Below are positions 1 to 6,880 of a stretch of 10,580 nucleotides of DNA, piece after piece (position 1 is the stretch's first letter; every line of letters starts with the position of its first letter). The position numbers were made by a program, and so were the translations under genes. The notes beneath the pieces were generated by a model, which searched no databases, was not told the DNA's origin, and was given only the letters and a program-made list of their open reading frames with translations. The stretch is taken from the NCBI GenBank assembly GCA_017552845.1, contig JAFZOE010000067.1:1-10580 (forward strand), written 5' to 3'. Origin of the DNA: Clostridia bacterium (GTDB lineage Bacteria > Bacillota > Clostridia > Oscillospirales > Acutalibacteraceae).

Positions 1-1417
1 CGGTCAGCAGCCAGCCGTTGCCGAGCTTCATGATATCGCGCAGATAATCATCCGCCGTTCCCTTGAGAAGTCTGGCTTTCGAGAGGTTGCCGTAGTTTCC
101 TATCGAAGCGATGACAATATCGCTGCCTCCGCTTATGAAGAGACCGCTAAGCGTGCCGGCCGAAACTATCATGCTGCCCGATTTCTGAGCAAAGCTGCCG
201 CCCGCGAGGCATCCGCCGTTTCCGTCCGCGGCGACGCAGTCAAAGTAATCGCGGCTGCCGGTTGAGAGCACGCATTTCCATTTCATCAGTCCGTCGGAAT
301 CATATCTGATGATTACATTATCAATGTTGTTTGCAATTTTGCCGGTGAATCCCGCAAAGTCGCCGTCATCGCAGGCGGATGAAATATCGGCGAAGATATT
401 GCCCGAGGAATCGGTGTCAACATCCACAACGCTTGCGAATCCGCTGCCTCCGAGGTATCTGCACCAGACTCTCTCGCCCTCGGAATTGAATTTCATCAGC
501 ACGGCGGTCGAGTATCCGTAATCGGGAATTCCGTCAAAATCGTGGGTGGTCGAGCTTGTGTTTCCGCCGGCGACAAATCCGCCGTCCGGCATAGAGGCGA
601 TGCAGTTGATATAGTCGCTGCCCTCGCCGTAAATCTTCTTTGTCCAGACCTTGTTGAGGTCGGAATCGTATTTTTCGATGAAAGCGTAGTTTGAGCCTGT
701 CAGCTCGGGAATCGGGGAGTATCCGCAGAGCACTATTCCGGAATCAGCCGCGGCGGCAATGCCTGTATAGTGAATTTCATTTGAATGATTTGAGATTTCA
801 ACCGCTTTTGCAAGCGATCCGTCCGCATTATGCTTCGAGAGCACGCTGCTTGAATAGGAGCTTCCCTCATAGAGGCCCTTGATATTCGTGCCCTCGGTGA
901 TGAGGTAAGTGAATTCTCCGCTCGCCGCCGCGCCCTGAACGAAAAGATTCTCGCGAAGGCGCTTGTATTTCTGATTCTGCGACTGGATGTATCCGTCATT
1001 ATAAAGCTTTGCCAGCGCGTTCCTTGTGCCGGTTATGGATATGCCCGTAGTTTTGTCGCGGATGGTCTCCGCATCCTCATAGGTGTAGCCGACGCATTTG
1101 TAAATCTTGTTTTCCGCCGTCGAATAGCCCGCGGGGAGGTCTCTTGAGAAAGAGTCGAAGCTCAGCGAGAAGTCCTCTGCAACCGCGGACTGCTCTCCCT
1201 CGTAGTTAATCACGGGATCATCCTCGTTCATCAGAACGGGAGAAGTGTAATCGCTTTCGCCCGCATCCTCCGCGGCGATGGTTCCGGGCGCCATGGCGGG
1301 AACCTTGGGCTTATCCGCGCCTTTTCCGGTAAGCCCCGAAAAGAAGCCTGTAACCGTGACTATTGCGGACATCAGGGCGGCAAAAACCGCTTTTATTAAA
1401 TTGTAAAAGATTTCCAC
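1..1417 (-). CDS. Partial beta-propeller-repeat protein, membrane-anchored or secreted (C-terminus beyond window)
   Basis: Reading the minus strand from a GTG at 1417-1415 gives 472 uninterrupted codons to the window edge. The GTG is chosen because GAGGTG lies 7 nt upstream and an in-frame TGA lies only three codons upstream; the next candidate is an ATG at codon 16, which has no ribosome binding site. Residues about 8-30 are hydrophobic with one Lys, suggesting a signal anchor or weak signal peptide. Residues 35-155 are a mixed linker with no recognised domain. From about 215 onward there are repeats of 50-80 residues of the form 'K(Y/F)(D/N)S-(D/E)G-W-(Y/L)G-G-S-D-DGG(F/C)-(V/L)AGG', visible near 247-286, 308-341, 371-407 and 440-471. 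This pattern is typical of extracytoplasmic beta-propellers such as WD40-like, PQQ-like and SBBP-like families. No catalytic motif is seen, so the role is unknown; a surface or sensory scaffold is possible. It diverges from the sugar operon and may be unrelated to it. Confidence 0.85.
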   Translation of the reverse strand, partial: MEIFYNLIKAVFAALMSAIVTVTGFFSGLTGKGADKPKVPAMAPGTIAAEDAGESDYTSPVLMNEDDPVINYEGEQSAVAEDFSLSFDSFSRDLPAGYSTAENKIYKCVGYTYEDAETIRDKTTGISITGTRNALAKLYNDGYIQSQNQKYKRLRENLFVQGAAASGEFTYLITEGTNIKGLYEGSSYSSSVLSKHNADGSLAKAVEISNHSNEIHYTGIAAAADSGIVLCGYSPIPELTGSNYAFIEKYDSDLNKVWTKKIYGEGSDYINCIASMPDGGFVAGGNTSSTTHDFDGIPDYGYSTAVLMKFNSEGERVWCRYLGGSGFASVVDVDTDSSGNIFADISSACDDGDFAGFTGKIANNIDNVIIRYDSDGLMKWKCVLSTGSRDYFDCVAADGNGGCLAGGSFAQKSGSMIVSAGTLSGLFISGGSDIVIASIGNYGNLSKARLLKGTADDYLRDIMKLGNGWLLT

Positions 1418-1448
1418 GCGGATTCACCTCGCTTTCGTTTACAAAAAA

Positions 1449-1477
1449 ATGATACCATATTTCTGCTGTTTTTTCAA
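1449..1477 (-). promoter_or_regulatory. Sigma-A-like promoter for the propeller gene
   Basis: On the minus strand TTGAAA (1477-1472) is followed by a 17-nt spacer and TATCAT (1454-1449), with TG one base upstream of the -10 box (extended -10). It lies about 30 nt before the GTG start at 1417. The sequence fits the consensus well; no expression evidence is available. Confidence 0.7.
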
Positions 1478-1511
1478 TAAAATAAATGTTAATTTTTATC
1501 TATAATACCCC

Positions 1512-1540
1512 TTGCCCGAAATGCCGTTTTATGATAATAT
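1512..1540 (+). promoter_or_regulatory. Sigma-A-like promoter for the sugar-acid operon
   Basis: TTGCCC (1512-1517), a 17-nt spacer and TAATAT (1535-1540) with an extended TG at 1532-1533. The predicted transcript starts near 1547, leaving a leader of about 37 nt before the ATG at 1584. A TATAAT at 1501-1506 also exists but has no -35 match at 16-18 nt. This promoter diverges from the one at 1449-1477, so about 35 bp lie between the two -35 boxes, where a shared regulator could bind. No clear operator was seen. Confidence 0.6.
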
Positions 1541-1583
1541 AAACTGAATAATTTTGCGAAGAGATATGCGAAGGAGTGATTCA

Positions 1584-2831
1584 ATGCCGGATAATACCGT
1601 TCGCTGCATATCGGATGAGGAACTGCGCGCCTCGCTCGCGGAGTCTCTCAGGGGCAAAAACTTAAAGAAGGTGCTGCTCCTGCCTCCCGATTATACCCGC
1701 CTCTACTCGGGCGCGGGAAAAATTACCGCGATTTATTATGATCTTCTCAAGGACACCTGCGAGGTCGATATCATGCCCGCCCTCGGCACTCATGAGCCGA
1801 TGACGCAGGAGGAATGCAGGGCGTTTTTCGGCGAGGGAGTCCCGTTTGATAAAATCATAGTCCACAACTGGCGTAAGGATATAGTCAAAATCGGCGAGGT
1901 TCCGGGCGAATTCGTCAGCGAAGTCTCCGAAGGGCTGGTTAAGGATAAAATCGATGTTGAGGTCAATAAACTCATAGTCGATAAATCCTATGACTTAATC
2001 ATTTCGATCGGTCAGGTTGTGCCCCATGAAGTGGTCGGCATGGCGAATTATTCCAAGAATATTTTCGTCGGCTGCGGCGGCAGCAGCATGATAAATTCCT
2101 CTCACATACTCGGCGCTTTCTACGGCATGGAGAGAATAATGGGCAGGGATTTCTCGCCCGTTCGCAAGGTCTTTGACTACGCGCAGGAGAATTTTCTCAA
2201 AGACGTGCCGCTGATGTTCGTGCTGACCGTTACAACCAACAAGGGCGATGAGACGCTGATTCACGGCCTGTATATCGGCAACAAGCGCGTGATATTCGAG
2301 CAGGCGGTGGAGCTCAGCCAACAGCTCAATCTCGTTCATGTGGATAAACCTTTCAGAAAGGTTGTCGTCTATCTCGATCCGAGAGAATTCAAGAGCACCT
2401 GGCTTGGCAACAAGGCGGTTTACAGAACGAGGATGGCGATTGCGGACGGCGGCGAGCTTATAATTCTCGCTCCGGGAGTTGCGAAATTCGGCGAGGATGC
2501 CGAAAACGACCGTCTCATACGCAAATACGGCTATGTCGGCAGGAAAAAGATTCTTGAGCTGACTGCCGCAAATGATGACTTAAAGGAAAATCTCTCGGTT
2601 GCCGCGCATCTGATTCACGGCTCATCCGACGGCAGATTTTCAATCACATACTGCACCGAAAAGCTCACGGGCGACGAGGTGCGCGGAGCCGGTTTCGGAT
2701 ATATACCATACGATGAAATTATCAGGAAATACGATCCCGAAAAGCTGACCGACGGCTATCATACCGTTGACGGCGAGGAAATATTCTATATAAGCAATCC
2801 CGCGCTCGGCTTGTGGACCGCGGATAAATAA
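1584..2831 (+). CDS. LarA-family nickel-pincer (NPN) 2-hydroxyacid racemase/epimerase (DUF2088)
   Basis: The 415-residue product matches the lactate racemase LarA superfamily, which uses a nickel-pincer nucleotide for hydride-transfer racemisation or epimerisation of 2-hydroxy acids. Visible motifs are D36-Y-T-R39 (the DxTR motif), H70 in 'ALGTHEPMT', H148 in 'VPHEVVG', K158 in 'YSKNIFVG' and H174 in 'NSSH'. Spacing H148-10-K158-16-H174 equals that of H174, K184 and H200 in Lactobacillus LarA, where the Lys carries the cofactor thioamide and the last His binds nickel. A nickel-dependent enzyme is therefore expected. The ATG at 1584 is chosen because AGGAG sits 7 nt upstream; a TTG at 1554 in the same frame has no such site. 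It opens the operon, 12 nt before the 6-phosphogluconate dehydrogenase gene. Known family activities include lactate, malate and 2-hydroxyglutarate racemisation and D-gluconate 2-epimerisation; the context favours a sugar acid (inference). The cofactor genes larB, larC and larE are not in the window. Confidence 0.88.
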   Translation: MPDNTVRCISDEELRASLAESLRGKNLKKVLLLPPDYTRLYSGAGKITAIYYDLLKDTCEVDIMPALGTHEPMTQEECRAFFGEGVPFDKIIVHNWRKDIVKIGEVPGEFVSEVSEGLVKDKIDVEVNKLIVDKSYDLIISIGQVVPHEVVGMANYSKNIFVGCGGSSMINSSHILGAFYGMERIMGRDFSPVRKVFDYAQENFLKDVPLMFVLTVTTNKGDETLIHGLYIGNKRVIFEQAVELSQQLNLVHVDKPFRKVVVYLDPREFKSTWLGNKAVYRTRMAIADGGELIILAPGVAKFGEDAENDRLIRKYGYVGRKKILELTAANDDLKENLSVAAHLIHGSSDGRFSITYCTEKLTGDEVRGAGFGYIPYDEIIRKYDPEKLTDGYHTVDGEEIFYISNPALGLWTADK

Positions 2832-2843
2832 AGGAGAAACACT

Positions 2844-4295
2844 ATGAAAAAATCGGATATAGGTCTTATCGGACTTGCAGTTATGGGTGAAAACCTTGTA
2901 ATGAATATGGAGAGCAAGGGCTTCACCGTATCGGTCTATAACAGAACAACCTCCAAGGTTGAAAAATTCGTAAACGGCAGAGCCGCGGGAAAGAATATCG
3001 TCGGCACCTATTCGCTCGAGGAGCTTGTCGCTTCCCTTGAGAAGCCCCGCAAGGTCATGATGATGATAAAGGCGGGCAAATCCGTTGACGATATGATTGA
3101 GCAGCTGATTCCTCTGCTTGAGGAAGGCGATATCATCATCGACGGCGGCAATTCGCATTTCCCCGATACGACCAGAAGAACGGAATATGTCGAGAGCAAG
3201 GGCCTTTTCTATATCGGCACCGGCGTCTCCGGCGGCGAGGAGGGCGCTCTCAAAGGTCCCTCAATGATGCCCGGCGGTTCACCGCAGGCATGGGAAGCAG
3301 TCAAGCCCATTTTCCAGGGTATCTGCGCCAAGGTTGAGGACGGCACTCCCTGCTGCGACTGGGTCGGAGAAAACGGCGCGGGCCATTTTGTGAAGATGGT
3401 TCACAACGGCATCGAATACGGCGATATGCAGCTTATCTGCGAGGCGTATCAGCTCATGCGCGATCTGCTCGGTATGAGCGATGACGAAATGCACGAAGTA
3501 TTTGCAAAATGGAACGAGAGAGAGCTTGACAGCTATCTGATTGAAATCACGAGAGATATTCTCGCATATAAAGACGAGGACGGTTCGCCGATAGTCGAGA
3601 AAATCCTCGACACAGCAGGCCAGAAGGGCACCGGCAAATGGACCGGCATAGCCGCTCTCGACGAGGGCATTCCCCTCACTCTCATTGCCGAGGCGGTATT
3701 CTCAAGATGCCTGAGCGCGATGAAAGAGGAGAGAGTCGGGGCTTCGAAGGTGCTCACCGGTCCCGTTCCCGAATTCAAGGGCAACAAAGCGCAGTTCATC
3801 GAGGATATAGAGAATGCGCTCTTTGCCGCGAAGATAGTCTCCTACGCTCAGGGCTATACCCTCATGCGCTCCGCCGCGAAGACTTACGGCTGGAATCTCA
3901 ACTACGGCGGCATCGCTCTCATGTGGAGAGGCGGCTGCATAATCAGAAGCGTCTTCCTCGGCAAAATCAAGGAGGCGTATGACAACAATCCGGAGCTTAC
4001 CAATCTGCTCCTCGATCCCTATTTCAAGGGGGTTATGGATAAGGCGCAGGCAGGTTGGAGAAGAGTCTGCTCCGCGGCGATTTCAAACGGCATTCCTCTG
4101 CCCGCAATGACCGCCGCCCTCAATTACTATGACGGCTACCGCTGCGAGCGCCTGCCCCAGAATCTGCTTCAGGCTCAGCGCGATTATTTCGGAGCGCACA
4201 CCTATGAGAGAATTGACAGGCCGAGAGGCGAATTCTTCCACACCAACTGGACAGGCGAAGGCGGAGACACTTCCGCCGAGCAATACAATGCATAA
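2844..4295 (+). CDS. gnd: 6-phosphogluconate dehydrogenase, decarboxylating
   Basis: Oxidises and decarboxylates 6-phosphogluconate to ribulose 5-phosphate, forming NADPH, in the cytosolic oxidative pentose phosphate pathway. The 483-residue length is normal for the long gnd type. The N-terminal Rossmann fold has 'GLIGLAVMGENLVMN' (7-21). 'YNRTTSKVEKF' follows at 32-42, where the N-R-T sequence usually marks NADP preference. 'GVSGGEEGA' (127-135) and 'HFVKMVHNGIEYGDM' (181-195) hold the catalytic K184, N188 and E191. The C-terminal 'RGGCIIRS' and the tail rich in substrate-binding residues ('YERIDRPRGEFFHTNWTG') are intact. AGGAG lies 7 nt upstream of the ATG, just after the LarA stop, so the two genes are translated from one message. 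Pairing gnd with a LarA homologue instead of with zwf suggests that the 6-phosphogluconate may come from gluconate rather than glucose-6-phosphate; this is an inference. Confidence 0.96.
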   Translation: MKKSDIGLIGLAVMGENLVMNMESKGFTVSVYNRTTSKVEKFVNGRAAGKNIVGTYSLEELVASLEKPRKVMMMIKAGKSVDDMIEQLIPLLEEGDIIIDGGNSHFPDTTRRTEYVESKGLFYIGTGVSGGEEGALKGPSMMPGGSPQAWEAVKPIFQGICAKVEDGTPCCDWVGENGAGHFVKMVHNGIEYGDMQLICEAYQLMRDLLGMSDDEMHEVFAKWNERELDSYLIEITRDILAYKDEDGSPIVEKILDTAGQKGTGKWTGIAALDEGIPLTLIAEAVFSRCLSAMKEERVGASKVLTGPVPEFKGNKAQFIEDIENALFAAKIVSYAQGYTLMRSAAKTYGWNLNYGGIALMWRGGCIIRSVFLGKIKEAYDNNPELTNLLLDPYFKGVMDKAQAGWRRVCSAAISNGIPLPAMTAALNYYDGYRCERLPQNLLQAQRDYFGAHTYERIDRPRGEFFHTNWTGEGGDTSAEQYNA

Positions 4296-4303
4296 GCAAA
4301 TGC

Positions 4304-4331
4304 GGAATGCGGAATTCGGAATGAGGAATTC
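4304..4331 (+). repeat. Left flank: four 7-bp tandem units of the GGAATNN type
   Basis: Four contiguous heptamers GGAATGC, GGAATTC, GGAATGA and GGAATTC start at 4304, 4311, 4318 and 4325 with exact 7-nt periodicity. They begin 8 nt after the gnd stop codon. Units 1-3 are the inverted complement of units on the right side of the four-helix-bundle gene (4755-4775), with 19 of 21 positions identical. Confidence 0.85.
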
Positions 4332-4377
4332 CTGTTTTCGAAGCAGATATTACACACTATTAATATGGTGATTAAAG

Positions 4378-4731
4378 ATGGAGAATAATCCGGTTCTCGA
4401 AAAAAGCATCCGTTTTGCCGAGCGAATTGTTAATCTCGATAAATACCTAAAAGCTAAAAATGAGTTTGTATTATCAAATCAAATACTCAGAAGCGGAACG
4501 AGCATAGGAGCAAACGTAACCGAATCAACAAGAGCACAAAGCAAATCCGATTTCTATATGAAGTTGACAATTGCTTTAAAAGAGGCGGATGAAACAAAAT
4601 ACTGGCTTCATTTGTTAAAAACCGGCGAGTATATAGATGCCAAAGCCTATGACAGTTTGAGCGCTGATTGTGAAGAGATAATCAAATTGCTTGTATCGAT
4701 AACCAAAACTATTAAAAACGAAAAAACATAA
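4378..4731 (+). CDS. Four-helix-bundle protein (23S rRNA intervening-sequence protein family)
   Basis: The 117-residue product carries the signature of the PF05635/TIGR02436 family: 'LSNQILRSGTSIGANVTES' at about 32-50, followed by 'AQSKSDFYMKLTIALKEADETKYWL' spread over about 53-77. The whole sequence fits four amphipathic helices (about 6-23, 26-47, 55-83 and 88-113). Length is typical (110-125 residues). Members are found in 23S rRNA intervening sequences, and a relative (Avd) serves as accessory protein to the reverse transcriptase of diversity-generating retroelements. The function of stand-alone copies is not established. The basic, small helical bundle suggests nucleic acid binding or oligomerisation (inference). 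The ribosome binding site is weak (GGTG about 8 nt before the ATG). Codon use is AT-rich (AAA, TTA, ATA) unlike the neighbouring operon genes, and the gene is bracketed by inverted 7-bp-periodic repeats, both signs of insertion. No reverse transcriptase or template repeat is seen in the window. Confidence 0.92.
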   Translation: MENNPVLEKSIRFAERIVNLDKYLKAKNEFVLSNQILRSGTSIGANVTESTRAQSKSDFYMKLTIALKEADETKYWLHLLKTGEYIDAKAYDSLSADCEEIIKLLVSITKTIKNEKT

Positions 4732-4734
4732 TAC

Positions 4735-4748
4735 GGAGCGCGGAGTGC
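4735..4748 (+). repeat. Two degenerate direct 7-bp units (GGAGCGC, GGAGTGC)
   Basis: Immediately after the four-helix-bundle stop codon, GGAGCGC and GGAGTGC lie head to tail with a 7-nt period, in the same orientation as the left-flank units and differing from GGAATGC by one or two bases. They look like decayed copies of the same unit next to the oppositely oriented right flank. Confidence 0.45.
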
Positions 4749-4754
4749 GACCCT

Positions 4755-4782
4755 TAATTCCGAATTCCGCTTTCCGAATTCC
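4755..4782 (-). repeat. Right flank: four 7-bp units in inverted orientation
   Basis: On the plus strand TAATTCC, GAATTCC, GCTTTCC and GAATTCC occupy 4755-4782 with an exact 7-nt period. On the minus strand they read GGAATTC, GGAAAGC, GGAATTC, GGAATTA. The segment 4755-4775 is complementary to 4304-4324 with two mismatches in 21. In RNA the two arms could pair and close a loop containing the whole four-helix-bundle gene. The kinase ribosome binding site starts 9 nt after the last unit. Confidence 0.85.
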
Positions 4783-4803
4783 TAATTTAAACGGAGTAAT
4801 ACT

Positions 4804-5883
4804 ATGGAACTGAAAATCAAAGAAAACTATACCTGGGCAATGGTCGTCCCGACCAGCATGGGCGTGAGAATCTGCCCCGCCGAGGGTCAGACAGTGGCGT
4901 CATCAAATCTTTTCAGAATGCAGGCAACCTCCGCAGAGACCAATGTTGCCTCGGTTTCATCCTATCTCGGTCTGCCCGTCAAGGTGCTGACCACTTTCGT
5001 CAAAGACAGCCAGATTGCCTCCTTCATCAAGCAGGATTTACGCGCGAGAGGAATGGTATTCGAGGGCAAGGATGTTGATAAGGGCGGCCCGTGGGGCTAC
5101 CGCCACCAGTTCAATATCGCCGACAGCGGCTGCGGCTCGAGAGGGCCGAGAGTCGAAAACGACAGAGCCGGCGAAGTCGGCAGAACCCTGAATATCAACG
5201 ATTTTGACATAGACCGTATTTTCGGCGCCGAGGGCGTGGCCGTGCTTCACCTCTCGGGCCTCATCGCCGCTCTCTCGCCCGATACGGGCAGATTCTGCCT
5301 CGAGCTTGCGAGAGCCGCGAAAAAATACGGAACCGTCATTTCATTTGACCTCAACTACCGCGCCACCTTCTGGAAGGGCAGGGAGCAGGAGCTCAGCGAA
5401 ATCTTCTCGGAAATCGCGGGCGCGGCGGATGTGCTTGTCGGCAACGAGGAGGATTTCCAGCTCTGCCTCGGAATTCAGGGCCCCGAAGCCGGCGGCAAGG
5501 ATATCGGAGCAAAGATAGATTCCTTCAAAGAGATGATTTCGAGAGTCAAGGCGGCATATCCGGATGCGAAAGTATTCGCGACCACTCTGCGCCAGGTTGT
5601 CAACGCCAACACCCACCTCTGGGGAGCGATTATGCTCGCGGGCGATGAATGGTTCGTTGTCGAGCCCAGAGAGATAAGAGTTCTTGACCGCATCGGCGGC
5701 GGCGATGGCTTTGTCGGCGGCCTGCTCTATGCAATCATCAAGGGCTGGGAGAGCGCAAGATGGATTGAATTCGGCTGGGCGAGCGGAGCGCTTGCGACGA
5801 CTTTCCTGACCGACTACGCGCAGCCCGCGGACGAGGATATGGTCTGGTCCGTCTGGAGCGGAAACGCGAGAGTGAAGAGATAA
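4804..5883 (+). CDS. PfkB-family sugar or sugar-acid kinase, 2-keto-3-deoxygluconate kinase type
   Basis: A 359-residue ribokinase/PfkB-fold kinase. Visible features are 'SAETNVASVSSYLGLPVKV' (43-61, substrate side of the N-terminal lobe), 'SGLIAALSPDT' (151-161), 'FDLNYRATFW' (181-190), 'GNEEDF' (213-218) and the ATP/anion-hole motif 'GGGDGF' (298-303) with catalytic base D301. The FDLNYR plus GNEEDF combination and the overall layout match clostridial proteins annotated as 2-dehydro-3-deoxygluconokinase, which make KDPG for the Entner-Doudoroff aldolase. The start is fixed by CGGAG 7 nt before the ATG. The stop overlaps the region used to start the next gene (1-nt gap), implying translational coupling with the GH130 gene. 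No mannonate dehydratase or KDPG aldolase is in the window, so substrate identity is uncertain. Because gnd lies just upstream, a gluconate kinase role is a reasonable alternative. Confidence 0.88.
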   Translation: MELKIKENYTWAMVVPTSMGVRICPAEGQTVASSNLFRMQATSAETNVASVSSYLGLPVKVLTTFVKDSQIASFIKQDLRARGMVFEGKDVDKGGPWGYRHQFNIADSGCGSRGPRVENDRAGEVGRTLNINDFDIDRIFGAEGVAVLHLSGLIAALSPDTGRFCLELARAAKKYGTVISFDLNYRATFWKGREQELSEIFSEIAGAADVLVGNEEDFQLCLGIQGPEAGGKDIGAKIDSFKEMISRVKAAYPDAKVFATTLRQVVNANTHLWGAIMLAGDEWFVVEPREIRVLDRIGGGDGFVGGLLYAIIKGWESARWIEFGWASGALATTFLTDYAQPADEDMVWSVWSGNARVKR

Positions 5884-5884
5884 A

Positions 5885-6844
5885 ATGGAAAAATCTGCAG
5901 ATATATTGAAAAAGCTCGACAGACCCGTCCTCACCAAGGCGGATGTCCCTTATACCGCAGAGCTTGTTTTCAATGCGGGTGTATGCAAACTTGACGGTAA
6001 ATACGTCATGGTTTTCCGCAATGATTACGGCGCATTTGACGGCAAAAAGTTTGAGGGCACGAGCCTCGGTGTCGCTTTCAGCGATGACGGAATAAAATGG
6101 GATGTCAGCGATATAATTCTCACAATCGAAGAGAATCCCGAAATTAAAAGAATTTATGATCCGCGTCTGACCGTTATTGACGGCGAAATATTCATCTGTT
6201 TTGCCTGCGATACTTATCACGGCCTTATGGGCGGAGTCGGAAAACTGCATGATTTCAGCTTTATTGAAATTATTTCCCTTCTGCCGCCCGATAACAGAAA
6301 TCTTGCCCTTTTCCCCGAAAAGATAAACGGAAACTATGTGCTGCTCGAGCGCCCGATGCCGGTCTATTCAAGAGGAAAAGACAGATTTGATATGTGGATA
6401 TGCGAGAGCCCCGACCTTATTCACTGGGGCAATCACAGGCTGATTATGGGCGTTGAGGATGTTGCCTATGCCGATAATAAAATCGGCCCCGCCGCCCCGC
6501 CCGTCAAAACGGAAAAGGGCTGGCTGACGCTGTTCCACGCCGTTGAAATCGACCCCGCAAGAGGCAAAAACGGCTGGGAGGATAAATGGCAGAAAACCTA
6601 CAGAGCGGGCATTATGCTGCTCGATTCTGATAATCCTTCAAAGATTACCGGATATTGTGACAAACCGCTGATAGTCTGCGACAGGGATTATGAACTCGAA
6701 AACGGCTTCCGCAAGGATGTCATTTTCCCGGGCGGAATGATTCTCGAAGACAGCGGCGAGGTCAAGATTTACTACGGCGCATCCGACACGGTCGAATGCC
6801 TTGCCGTCGCTGATGTCAACGACCTTATTTCCCTTTGCAAATAA
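5885..6844 (+). CDS. GH130-family beta-mannoside phosphorylase (or related mannosidase)
   Basis: The 319-residue five-bladed beta-propeller enzyme matches glycoside hydrolase family 130, whose members phosphorolyse beta-mannosides to alpha-mannose 1-phosphate. Visible motifs are 'VFNAGVCKLDGKYVMVFR' (28-45), 'YDPRLTVIDG' (91-100) with D92 as the expected proton donor, 'NRNLALFPEK' (137-146), 'LLERP' (153-157), 'GPAAPPVKTEKGWL' (201-214), 'FHAV' (217-220), 'DVIFPGGMI' (278-286) and 'YYGASDT' (296-302). R138, R156 and H218 stand at the spacing of the phosphate-binding residues I recall for characterised GH130 phosphorylases, with Arg in place of one Lys. This favours phosphorolysis over hydrolysis. 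There is no signal peptide, so the enzyme acts in the cytosol on imported oligosaccharides. The ATG lies 1 nt after the kinase stop, with only a weak GAGA-rich binding site inside the kinase end, pointing to coupled translation. The exact substrate (mannosyl-glucose, mannobiose, mannosyl-GlcNAc or another) cannot be read directly. Confidence 0.9.
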   Translation: MEKSADILKKLDRPVLTKADVPYTAELVFNAGVCKLDGKYVMVFRNDYGAFDGKKFEGTSLGVAFSDDGIKWDVSDIILTIEENPEIKRIYDPRLTVIDGEIFICFACDTYHGLMGGVGKLHDFSFIEIISLLPPDNRNLALFPEKINGNYVLLERPMPVYSRGKDRFDMWICESPDLIHWGNHRLIMGVEDVAYADNKIGPAAPPVKTEKGWLTLFHAVEIDPARGKNGWEDKWQKTYRAGIMLLDSDNPSKITGYCDKPLIVCDRDYELENGFRKDVIFPGGMILEDSGEVKIYYGASDTVECLAVADVNDLISLCK

Positions 6845-6880
6845 CCAATTCTTAACATAAACAAGGAGTGATCAACCCGT

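Larger units (their letters stand above)
4304..4782 (+). mobile_element. Putative repeat-bracketed cassette carrying a four-helix-bundle gene
   Basis: The segment between gnd and the sugar kinase gene is bounded by 7-bp-periodic repeat tracts in inverted orientation (4304-4331 and 4755-4782) and contains one gene. By hand count that gene is about 36 percent G+C, while samples of the neighbouring operon genes lie above 60 percent. Removing the segment would leave about 29 nt between gnd and the kinase start, a normal operon spacing, so it reads as an insertion. Family relatives of the encoded protein occur inside intervening sequences of bacterial 23S rRNA genes, which are known inserted elements. 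No transposase or recombinase is encoded, so mobilisation in trans or an RNA-level process would be required. That the segment moves is an inference. Confidence 0.5.

Noticed and set aside
309..882. Plus-strand reading frames at 309-521 and 691-882
   Set aside because: Both lie antisense within the continuous minus-strand propeller gene, have no ribosome binding site and show no family resemblance.
1554..1583. Ten-codon N-terminal extension of the LarA homologue from a TTG start
   Set aside because: The TTG has no ribosome binding site and lies almost at the predicted transcript start, while AGGAG is placed 7 nt before the ATG at 1584.
2640..3158. Long minus-strand frame of 172 codons across the LarA-gnd junction
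   Set aside because: It is antisense to two confidently identified genes and its translation is low-complexity and unrelated to any family I recognise.
4304..4331. CRISPR-like array
   Set aside because: The units are 7 bp with no spacers, which is a short tandem repeat and not a CRISPR array; no cas gene is present.
4564..4592. TTGACA inside the four-helix-bundle gene as an internal promoter
   Set aside because: No -10-like sequence lies 16-18 nt downstream.
4304..4782. Diversity-generating retroelement or retron built around the four-helix-bundle gene
   Set aside because: No reverse transcriptase, template repeat, variable repeat or msr/msd-like structure is present in the window.
5341..6250. 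Minus-strand frames of 198 and 170 codons opposite the kinase and GH130 genes
   Set aside because: They arise from the codon bias of the real genes on the other strand and lack start signals.
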